DNA of 64,000 nt from Kibdelosporangium philippinense. GTDB taxonomy: Bacteria > Actinomycetota > Actinomycetes > Mycobacteriales > Pseudonocardiaceae. The notes under the pieces are model-generated. The model searched no databases, was not told the DNA's origin, and saw nothing but the letters and a program-made list of their open reading frames with translations. The translations under genes were made by a program, and so were the position numbers. The stretch covers positions 186,001 through 250,000 of the forward strand of contig NZ_JAJVCN010000004.1 of NCBI RefSeq assembly GCF_021390435.2, given 5' to 3'. How positions within the stretch are numbered: position 1 is the stretch's first letter; each line of letters starts with the position of its first letter. Positions 16,821-23,935 of this stretch are shown here, piece by piece.

Positions 16821-18104
16821 TCACTCAGTGGATGGCGTGGTGTGCAGAGCCTTGCTCAGCGGCTCGGCCACCAGGTCGACCTGCCACTCACGCGCGCCGC
16901 CCGCTCGCAGGGCCGCCGCTGTCGCGTCGACGTCGATCGATGCGGGCGGTGTCCAGCAGATTCGGCGGATCAGGTCTGGTTGGACCATGTTCTCCACCGG
17001 GAGCCGCAGGGACTCGGCCAGCGCTGAAAGGCCTGCCCTGGCCGCGGAGAGCCGCGCGGCTGCCGCGGGGTCCTTGTCGGCCCACCGGTTCGGTGGGGGA
17101 GGACCGTCCTGCTGCGGGGATGGGTCTGGGAGTTCGTTGCGGGGCAGCGCCGCCGCCGTCTTCAGCGCCCGTGCCCATGTGCCTGCCAGGCGTCGTTGGG
17201 ACCGGCCTCGGAAAACGGGGAGCTTGACCAGCGCTGCTTCGTCGATGGGGGCGGCTACTGCCGCGTCCACGATCGCGCTGTCGGGCAGGACGCGGCCGGG
17301 GGCGACGTCTCGCTCTCGCGCGATGGAGTCACGTACTTCCCACAGCGCTCGTACAAAGGCCAATGCGCGGGCCCCACGGGCCCGGTGGATGCCTGAAGTA
17401 CGCCGCCATGGCTCCTTACGTGGCTCAGGCGTCGGAGCGTCTCTGAGAGCCGAGAACTCCTGCAGCGCCCAGTCGAGTTTTCCTTGCGACGCGAGCTCTG
17501 CTTCCAGTGCGTCGCGCAGGGGGACTAGCAGCTCCACGTCCAGTGCCGCGTAGTTCAGCCACTCGCGGGGAAGGGGACGGCGCGACCAGTCAGCGGCGCC
17601 GTGGCCTTTCTCCAGCCGGTAGCCCAGCACGCGTTCGACGAGCGTTCCGAGAGCTACTCGGTCGAAGCCCGCCAAACGTCCTGCCAGTTCTGTATCGAAG
17701 AGCTTGCTTGGCCGTAGGCCTAGCTCGGCTAGGCATGGCAAATCCTGGGATGCCGCGTGCAGCACCCACTCCGTGCCTTGCAGCGCTTCGATCAGTGAGT
17801 CGACTTCGTCGTTCAACGCGACCGGGTCGACCAGCACTGTTCCCGCGCCTTCGCGGCGGAGCTGAACCAGGTACGCCCTTTGTGAGTACCGGTACCCGGA
17901 CGCGCGCTCGGTATCGACCGCGACCGGCCCATGACCTGCCGCCAGAGCTGCGGCCGCGCGCCGCAGCTCTGCCGGCTGAGTCACCACAGGTGGCGTACCA
18001 CCCGCTGGTTCGACCAGAGGAATTGGTTCCGGCTGGTCGCTGGTGGGAGATCCGGGTGTGCTCACGGCGGGAAACCCTACGTCAGGGTCACCCGCCGATC
18101 GCAC
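16821..18104 (-). CDS. rnd: Ribonuclease D (DEDDy exonuclease with HRDC domain)
   Basis: A 427-residue 3'-5' exoribonuclease involved in tRNA or stable RNA maturation. The exonuclease domain (about residues 35-215) shows the four acidic sites: VAVDTERASG (Asp, Glu), AASQDLPCL (Asp), and LNYAALDVELL, the Y-x3-D motif. An HRDC domain follows near residues 245-320, and a C-terminal helical extension ends the protein. The Pro-rich first 30 residues are not conserved; GTG 18065 (VSTPGSP) could be the real start instead of 18104. In mycobacteria the homologue also sits between dxs and hemE, so this is conserved order. Confidence 0.88.
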   Translation of the reverse strand: MRSAGDPDVGFPAVSTPGSPTSDQPEPIPLVEPAGGTPPVVTQPAELRRAAAALAAGHGPVAVDTERASGYRYSQRAYLVQLRREGAGTVLVDPVALNDEVDSLIEALQGTEWVLHAASQDLPCLAELGLRPSKLFDTELAGRLAGFDRVALGTLVERVLGYRLEKGHGAADWSRRPLPREWLNYAALDVELLVPLRDALEAELASQGKLDWALQEFSALRDAPTPEPRKEPWRRTSGIHRARGARALAFVRALWEVRDSIARERDVAPGRVLPDSAIVDAAVAAPIDEAALVKLPVFRGRSQRRLAGTWARALKTAAALPRNELPDPSPQQDGPPPPNRWADKDPAAAARLSAARAGLSALAESLRLPVENMVQPDLIRRICWTPPASIDVDATAAALRAGGAREWQVDLVAEPLSKALHTTPSTE

Positions 18105-18124
18105 GTTTTCGGGCGAACAGCGTT

Positions 18125-18841
18125 TCAGCGGATCACGCCGGCACGCATGGCCAGCGCAACCATCTGAGCCCGGTCACCGGTCCCGAGCTTCCTGCCGATG
18201 CGCGACAGGTGGCTCTTGACGGTAAGTGCGGACAGGTTGAGCGCCTCGCCGATTTCCTTGTTGCTCTGGCCATCGGCGACCAATTGCAGCACCTCAACCT
18301 CACGGGCGGACAGTTCCCGCGGTGTGTTGTCAGTCCCCGGAACCCGGGTGCCCGTCGCGAGCACGGGAGCGACACTCGGGTCGGCGTACACGCCGCCTTC
18401 GAGCACTCGCCGAACTCCGTCGGTCACCACCACCGGCGATGCGGACTTCAGCAGGTAGGCCTGGGCCCCTGCCTGGAAGGCCGAACGCACGGCGTACGGG
18501 TCGTCGGACGACGCCAGAACCACGATCCTGGGCCACCCATGGCTACGGAGTTCCGTAACCAGTTCGATGCCTGAGCCGTCGGGCAGCCCAAGGTCGAGGA
18601 TCGCCAGGTCGCATGGCCCAGTGGCCAACGCCCGTGCCCTCGCCTCGGCCACCGAAGCAGCCTCGTGCACTGTGCCCGCGCCCATCTGGGTCAACCGGGC
18701 AGCTATCGCCTCCCTCAGCAGCGGGTGGTCGTCGACCACCAACACTGAGAACAGCTCTTCCCGCGGGTGCGGGACCATGTTCGCTGGCAACGCGCCAGCT
18801 GGCGTGGTTCGAACGGCCTGACCTAAGCCGACGGCAGCCAC
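18125..18841 (-). CDS. LuxR/NarL-family response regulator
   Basis: A 238-residue regulator. A short 30-residue leader precedes the receiver domain, which starts at SVLVVDDHPLLREAI; the phosphoacceptor Asp lies in LAILDLGLPDGSG, and VLASS and YLLKSAS carry the switch residues. The C-terminal LuxR helix-turn-helix reads LSAREVEVLQLVADGQSNKEIGEALNLS and TVKSHLSRIGRKLG. GTG 18841 is used because GGGAGG lies eight bases upstream; an in-frame extension to 19006 has no conserved sequence. No kinase gene is adjacent, so it is an orphan regulator here. It is transcribed divergently from the dipeptidase gene. Confidence 0.88.
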   Translation of the reverse strand: MAAVGLGQAVRTTPAGALPANMVPHPREELFSVLVVDDHPLLREAIAARLTQMGAGTVHEAASVAEARARALATGPCDLAILDLGLPDGSGIELVTELRSHGWPRIVVLASSDDPYAVRSAFQAGAQAYLLKSASPVVVTDGVRRVLEGGVYADPSVAPVLATGTRVPGTDNTPRELSAREVEVLQLVADGQSNKEIGEALNLSALTVKSHLSRIGRKLGTGDRAQMVALAMRAGVIR

Positions 18842-19097
18842 GTCACTACCTCCCTGTAGTCGGTCGTGCCCCCCGACCGGCACTGGGACTTTCCGCCAAT
18901 CAGCCGCGCCGCTGATGGACCGAAAGTGGTGTCGACGAGGGCAGCCTAGCCGCCCAAGCGGGTCAACGGGACGATCAATCGGGTATGTATCCGATCGGGT
19001 TGTCACTTTCTGGACGTGTTGTCACACGATCAGGTGACTCCGGTATTGGTGACGTAACGGAAGCATGCCCCAACGCGATGGAACGAGGTCATGGGTA

Positions 19098-20240
19098 ATG
19101 AAGTCCGCAGGATTTGACCGTGCGGTCGCTCTTCTGAAAGCGACCCAATTGGCCGACGGTCACAACGACCTGCCGTGGGCGCTGCGGTCGATCGCCGGTC
19201 CGGATCCGGCCGTCGCGGTGGCGTCGACAGACCTGGCAATCCCGCAACCTGGGTTGCATACCGACATCCCCCGCTTGCGGGAGGGCGGCGTCGGGTTGCA
19301 GTTCTGGTCGGTATACGTGCCGTGTCAGTTCGAGGGGCATTCCGCGGTCACCGCCGTGCTCGAGCAGATCGAGGTCGTATACCGCCTAGCGGAACGTTAC
19401 CCGGACGATCTGGCGATCGCCACGACAGCGGATGAGGCGGAAGAGGCCTTCCGAGCAGGCAAGATCGCGTCGATGCTCGGCGCGGAGGGTGGCCATTGCA
19501 TCGCGGAGTCACTTGGCGTGCTGCGCGCGTTGCGGCGTCTCGGCGTCCGCTACATGACCCTCACGCACAACCTGAACACGCCGTGGGCGGACTCCGCGAC
19601 CGACGATCCGGTGCACGACGGGCTGACCGATTTCGGCCGTGAAGTCGTCAGGGAGATGAACCGGATCGGGATGATGGTCGACCTCTCCCACGTGGCGCCC
19701 GCGACGATGCGCGACGCGATTGAAACGTCACAAGCGCCGGTGATCTTTACCCACTCGTCGTGCCGAGCGGTGAATGATCACCCTCGCAACGTCCCTGACG
19801 ATGTTCTCGAATCGCTGGCCTCGAACGACGGTGTGTGCATGATCACGTTTGTCCCCCGATTTGTATCGCCTGCATTGTCCGAGTGGGATGAAGCGCTTCA
19901 GAACGCGATGACCACCGAAGGTCTGGACCACAGGGACCTGACCGTCAGGGAGAAGTTCACCCAATCGTGGAACGGTCCGAAGTCGCCGGACGCGACCCTG
20001 GATGAAGTCGTGGCGCACGTTGAGCACGCCCGCGAGGTCGCCGGGATCGACCACATCGGACTCGGCGGCGACTACGACGGGGTGGGCTCGTTGCCGATCG
20101 GGCTTGAGGACGTCTCCAAGTACCCGGTCTTGATTGGCGCACTGCTCGACCGCGGCTGGAGTGAGGAGGACTGCGCCAAACTGGCTGGTCGAAACGCGCT
20201 GCGGGTGTTGCGGGCGACCGAGGAAGCGGCCGAGAGGTAG
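19098..20240 (+). CDS. Membrane dipeptidase (peptidase family M19)
   Basis: A 380-residue zinc dipeptidase of the renal dipeptidase type, cleaving dipeptides. Metal-site motifs are in place: DGHNDLP (His-x-Asp), MLGAEGGH (bridging Glu), VDLSHVAP and FTHSSCR (His ligands) and GLGGDYDGV (Asp). ATG 19098 has GAGGT upstream and is preferred to ATG 19065. No signal peptide is visible, so it is probably cytoplasmic and supports peptide catabolism or turnover. The 3' end faces the 34-bp repeat block and the converging DUF3000 gene. Confidence 0.9.
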   Translation: MKSAGFDRAVALLKATQLADGHNDLPWALRSIAGPDPAVAVASTDLAIPQPGLHTDIPRLREGGVGLQFWSVYVPCQFEGHSAVTAVLEQIEVVYRLAERYPDDLAIATTADEAEEAFRAGKIASMLGAEGGHCIAESLGVLRALRRLGVRYMTLTHNLNTPWADSATDDPVHDGLTDFGREVVREMNRIGMMVDLSHVAPATMRDAIETSQAPVIFTHSSCRAVNDHPRNVPDDVLESLASNDGVCMITFVPRFVSPALSEWDEALQNAMTTEGLDHRDLTVREKFTQSWNGPKSPDATLDEVVAHVEHAREVAGIDHIGLGGDYDGVGSLPIGLEDVSKYPVLIGALLDRGWSEEDCAKLAGRNALRVLRATEEAAER

Positions 20241-20293
20241 AGAGAAGCAGGCCGGAGCCGGAGAAGGACAGCGGCGGAGAAGGGCAGGCGACT

Positions 20294-20530
20294 GGGATTC
20301 GGTGGTGGTCGAGCTGGGCCTGTGGCTGAGATCCGGTGGGGCGAGCCGCGCAGATGGCTTGGGCTTGGCGAGGCCGCGCTGGCATTCAGCTGGGATCTGG
20401 TGGAGATCGGACCGGCAGGCAGGCTGCAGGGATCTGGTGGTGGTCGAGCTGGGTCTGTGGCTGGGATCTGGTGGTGGTCGAGCTGGGGTTACGGCTGGGA
20501 CCTGGCGGACGTTGGGCCGGGTGGGCAGGT
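20294..20530. repeat. Tandem imperfect repeats with a 34-bp period
   Basis: Units beginning GGGATCTGGTGGTGGTCGAG start at 20294, 20429 and 20463, with weaker copies at 20328 (GAGATCCGGTGG) and 20497 (GGGACCTGGCGG). Adjacent starts differ by exactly 34 bases within each group (20294-20328 and 20429-20463-20497). The two groups are separated by about 67 bases, close to two degenerate periods. The block lies between the converging dipeptidase and DUF3000 genes. It is not in a plausible reading frame and has no spacers. Confidence 0.7.
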
Positions 20531-20556
20531 GGAATCCTCGGGGATGGCGTGCCGCG

Positions 20557-21114
20557 TCAGGTGTTGAAGAGGGTCACTCCGACCGGGGGCAGACCCACCA
20601 CGCTGGCGAGCAGGTCACAGAAGGCCTCGCCGTGTGGCTGGAGCTCCCCCGTTCGTGGCGTCCACGAGGCACGCAGCTCCAGGTCGTCGGTTCGGGCTGG
20701 GCCTGCTATGTCACCGAATCGGGCGGACGAGGTCTCCGTGACGGTTCCGCCGAGCGCGGCGAACTTGGCTCCTGAGGCTTCGAGGGCGTCGGTCAGCCAT
20801 GACCAGCCGACGGCGGGGAGCAGGGGGTCGGAGGCCAGCTCGGCGTCCAACTCGGCGCGCACGAAGGTGACCACTCGGAGGACGCCGTCCCATGCTTCTT
20901 GACCTTGTGGGTCGTGCAGCAGGACGAGCCGTCCGGTCGCCAGTACTTCGGCTGGGCCGTTCACCTCGGCTGTGATCGCGAAGGCCCATGGTGCCAGCCG
21001 CTGGGGCGGCCGGACCTCCTCCAATTGGACCTCGGGTCGCGGCCGGACCGACCGCAGCGCCGCGACGGCCTGGCGAAAGACCTCGGGTGCTTCGGAAGCC
21101 TTGGACGCAGTCAC
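20557..21114 (-). CDS. DUF3000 family protein
   Basis: A protein of about 185 residues, conserved in actinobacteria and of unknown role. Recognisable stretches are RPEVQLEEVRPPQRLAPWAF, LHDPQGQEAWDGVLRVVTF, GWSWLTDALE and the C-terminal GEAFCDLLASVVGLPPVG. GTG 21114 (VTASKASEAPEVF) is taken as the start; an in-frame GTG at 21135 adds seven residues. No membrane or export signal is visible. In mycobacteria a homologue lies between RNase D and hemE, as here, so linkage to this neighbourhood is conserved. Confidence 0.85.
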   Translation of the reverse strand: MTASKASEAPEVFRQAVAALRSVRPRPEVQLEEVRPPQRLAPWAFAITAEVNGPAEVLATGRLVLLHDPQGQEAWDGVLRVVTFVRAELDAELASDPLLPAVGWSWLTDALEASGAKFAALGGTVTETSSARFGDIAGPARTDDLELRASWTPRTGELQPHGEAFCDLLASVVGLPPVGVTLFNT

Positions 21115-21209
21115 GACAGGTAACTGTAGGACCACCCGAGTCGGTGAGCCTGGATGGCGCGCCGAGCAACACCGCGTACGTTCGGTCGATGAAGTTGATC
21201 AGTGTTCGT

Positions 21210-21244
21210 GACCTTGTCCCCGACCGGGGGTCGGGGACAAGGTC
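21210..21244. promoter_or_regulatory. Perfect 16-bp inverted repeat between divergent DUF3000 and hemE genes
   Basis: GACCTTGTCCCCGACC and its exact complement are separated by only three G residues. The element lies 60 bases before the hemE start and about 95 bases before the DUF3000 start, so it is upstream of both genes rather than beyond a stop. It could be an RNA hairpin in the hemE leader, a bidirectional insulator or an operator. No T-run follows in either direction. Confidence 0.6.
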
Positions 21245-21303
21245 AGCCGACGGACCGGCTCAGGCCGAAATGACCCGTTCGGCGGTGTGGAACGATAGGA
21301 AAG

Positions 21304-22371
21304 GTGACCACAGCCTCGCCCGTCCGCCGCGACCTTGCCAACGCTCCTCTGCTCGCCGCAGCCCGCGGCCTAGGACCAGCGCGGACGCCGGTGTGGTTCA
21401 TGCGGCAGGCTGGTCGTTCGCTTCCTGAGTACCGAAAGCTCCGCGAAGGCACGCCGATGCTGCGGGCCTGCTTCACGCCGGACATGGTCGTCGAGGTCAC
21501 CATGCAGCCGATTCGGCGGCATGGGGTTGATGCGGCGATCTTCTTCAGCGACATCGTCGTGCCGCTCAAGGCCGCCGGGATCGATCTGGACATCGTGCCG
21601 GGCACTGGGCCGGTGGTCGCGAAGCCGGTGCGGGACGAGAAGGCCGTGCGGGAACTTCCCGAGCTGGATCTCGCCAACCTCGATCCGATCGCCGAGGCGG
21701 TCGGCTTGCTGGTCAAGGAACTGGGCGACGTTCCGTTGATCGGGTTCGCCGGTGCTCCTTTCACCCTCGCTTCCTATTTGATCGAGGGGGGTCCGAGTAA
21801 GCACCATGAGCGCACGAAGGCGCTGATGAAGGCCGAGCCCGAGGTGTGGCACGCGCTGCTGGCCCGGATCGCCGACTACACCCTCGACTTCCTCAAGGTC
21901 CAATTGGACGCCGGCGTCGACGCCGTCCAGCTTTTCGACTCGTGGGCCGGTGCACTGTCCGAAAAGGACTACCGAGAGTACGTCCTTCCCCACTCCCAGC
22001 GGGTCTTGGCCGGGTTGGCGTTCGCTGGTGTGCCGCGCATCCACTTCGGTGTCGGTACCGCCGAACTTCTCCCCGCGATGCGCGAGGCCGGTGCCGATGT
22101 GGTCGGTGTGGACTGGCGGCTTCCGTTGGACGAGGCCGTGCGCAGACTCGAGGCCGCCGCACCCGACGCGCCAAAGCCTGTCGTGCAGGGAAACCTTGAT
22201 CCCGCCATGCTTTTCGCGGGATGGGATGTCATCGAGCGTGAGGTTCGGCGCATTCACGCCGAGGGCAAGGCCGCCGCCGGCCACATCTTCAACCTTGGTC
22301 ACGGTGTCATGCCGGAGACCGACCCGACCATGCTGACCAGGGTTGTCGAACTGGTCCACAGCCTGAGCTGA
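21304..22371 (+). CDS. hemE: Uroporphyrinogen decarboxylase
   Basis: A 355-residue enzyme, the usual length, which decarboxylates uroporphyrinogen III to coproporphyrinogen III in haem synthesis. The signatures PVWFMRQAGRSLPEYR (substrate-binding Arg residues), FFSDIVVPL (catalytic Asp), GFAGAPFTLASYLIEGG, LFDSWAG and FNLGHGVMPETDP are all present. GTG 21304 follows AGGAA. Its stop overlaps the hemY ATG by one base, so the two are coupled. A strong inverted repeat lies in the 5' leader. Confidence 0.97.
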   Translation: MTTASPVRRDLANAPLLAAARGLGPARTPVWFMRQAGRSLPEYRKLREGTPMLRACFTPDMVVEVTMQPIRRHGVDAAIFFSDIVVPLKAAGIDLDIVPGTGPVVAKPVRDEKAVRELPELDLANLDPIAEAVGLLVKELGDVPLIGFAGAPFTLASYLIEGGPSKHHERTKALMKAEPEVWHALLARIADYTLDFLKVQLDAGVDAVQLFDSWAGALSEKDYREYVLPHSQRVLAGLAFAGVPRIHFGVGTAELLPAMREAGADVVGVDWRLPLDEAVRRLEAAAPDAPKPVVQGNLDPAMLFAGWDVIEREVRRIHAEGKAAAGHIFNLGHGVMPETDPTMLTRVVELVHSLS

Positions 22372-23810
22372 TGGCCGCCAAGGTTGTTGTCGTCGGTGGC
22401 GGCATCGGCGGGCTCGCGGCTGCCTACCGGCTACGCACACTGCACCCCGACGCCGAGATCACGATCATCGAGTCGGCACGGGAACTCGGCGGCAAGCTGA
22501 GGACCATGCAGCTGGCGGGCGCGGCTGTCGATGTTGGCGCGGAAGCATTCGTCACTCGCAATCCGACAGCGATCAAGCTCGTCGAAGAGCTTGGGCTGAC
22601 GGAAAATCTCGTACATCCCGTGTTGTCGGCGGCGACTGTCCACGCCGCCGGGCGCACGGTTGCCTTGCCGAAGCGGACTTTCCTCGGACTGCCGGTCAGT
22701 GCCGACGAGGTCAGGAGCGTGCTTTCGGCTGACGGAACGGCAAAAGTCGCGGCCGAACGCGACCTGCCGCCGTTGCGCGTCGACGCGGACCCTGACGCAC
22801 CGGACGTTTCAGTGGGCCAGGTGATCGGTGAACGGTTCGGGCGTGAACTGGTGGACCGGCTGGTAGAACCCTTGCTGGGCGGTGTCTACGCGGGCCGCGC
22901 GGACATGCTCGGGCTGCGCGCCACGATGGCCCCTCTGGTCGGCAAAGAACAGACGTTGACCGAGGCCGTCGGCAAAGTCCTTGGCCCGCCAAGACAAGGC
23001 TCGCAACCGCCAGTGTTCGGCGCGCTACGCGGAGGCATGGCGAAGCTGGTGGACGAGCTCGCCAAGCGGTCAGCGGCGAGAATTCGCCTGGGATTGCCGG
23101 CAAGGGCGCTGACGAGAACCGAGCGTGGCTGGCGGCTGGAAATCGGTAGCGCGGCCGCACCGGAGTTTCTGGACGCCGACGCGGTCATCCTGGCGGTGCC
23201 CGCGCCCTCTGCCCGCAAGCTTCTCGAACACGAAGTCCCGCAGGCCTCGGCTGCGTATGGCCAGATAGAGGTGGCTTCGATGGCCGTGGTGAGCCTTGCG
23301 TTGCCGCCGGACACTGTGTTGCCGCAGTCGAGTGGCGTGTTGCTGGCTGTGGGGGAGCGACACGCGGACGGAACTCCGTTCACCGCCAAGGCTTTCACTT
23401 TTACCAGTCGCAAGTGGGGCAACGCGGAAGGCGAACCGGTTCAGTTGCGGGCCTCGGTCGGCCGGTACGGCGAAGCCGAGGCGCTGCAGCGTGATGATGA
23501 CCAGTTGGCCGCCGCGGTGGTGTCCGATCTATGGGAACTCACCGGAGTCGATGTTGCGCCAGTCGAGCGAACCGTGACCCGATGGGGTGGTGGGCTTCCG
23601 CAGTACGGAGTAGGCCATACGTCCGCCGTCGCCGCCATACTCGACTCGGTCGATAAAATGCCTGGTCTCGCCGTTGCCGGTGCGACTTTGCGCGGTGTCG
23701 GTATCCCCGCTGTCATCGACTCGGCGCACACCGCCGCATCGGCGATTGGCGCTTACCTGACGTCGCGATCGGGCGAAATTAGTGCGCCGAGTGGCCTAGT
23801 GGGTGACTAA
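22371..23810 (+). CDS. hemY: Coproporphyrinogen III / protoporphyrinogen IX oxidase (HemY type)
   Basis: A 479-residue FAD enzyme. The dinucleotide-binding motif VVVVGGGIGGLAAAYRL is at the N-terminus and the C-terminal FAD motif reads PGLAVAGATLRGVGIPAVIDSAHTAA in segments. In actinobacteria this enzyme oxidises coproporphyrinogen III to coproporphyrin III in the coproporphyrin-dependent pathway, and chdC 3.9 kb downstream agrees with that route. Start ATG overlaps the hemE stop by one base. Length and motifs are normal. After its stop the conservon begins instead of chdC, which follows directly in mycobacteria. Confidence 0.94.
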   Translation: MAAKVVVVGGGIGGLAAAYRLRTLHPDAEITIIESARELGGKLRTMQLAGAAVDVGAEAFVTRNPTAIKLVEELGLTENLVHPVLSAATVHAAGRTVALPKRTFLGLPVSADEVRSVLSADGTAKVAAERDLPPLRVDADPDAPDVSVGQVIGERFGRELVDRLVEPLLGGVYAGRADMLGLRATMAPLVGKEQTLTEAVGKVLGPPRQGSQPPVFGALRGGMAKLVDELAKRSAARIRLGLPARALTRTERGWRLEIGSAAAPEFLDADAVILAVPAPSARKLLEHEVPQASAAYGQIEVASMAVVSLALPPDTVLPQSSGVLLAVGERHADGTPFTAKAFTFTSRKWGNAEGEPVQLRASVGRYGEAEALQRDDDQLAAAVVSDLWELTGVDVAPVERTVTRWGGGLPQYGVGHTSAVAAILDSVDKMPGLAVAGATLRGVGIPAVIDSAHTAASAIGAYLTSRSGEISAPSGLVGD

Positions 23811-23890
23811 CCGCCTGTGCTACAGTGCGGCACCGTTGTGGTCGTTTATCAGGTGACTCACAAAAGAGTATCGTGCGTCGATCTCTTGCG

Positions 23891-23924
23891 GGTGTCGCGA
23901 ATTGTTTGAAAAGTATTCGACACC
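23891..23924 (+). promoter_or_regulatory. Inverted repeat just upstream of the conservon kinase
   Basis: GGTGTCG (23891-23897) and CGACACC (23918-23924) flank a 20-base, A/T-rich loop. The element ends one base before the GGTGGAG ribosome-binding site of the kinase gene. It may be an operator or an RNA hairpin that controls translation. Confidence 0.45.
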
Positions 23925-23935
23925 GGTGGAGTATC

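Noticed and set aside
20294..20530. CRISPR array
   Set aside because: The 34-base units are contiguous or degenerate, with no unique spacers, and no cas gene is in the window.
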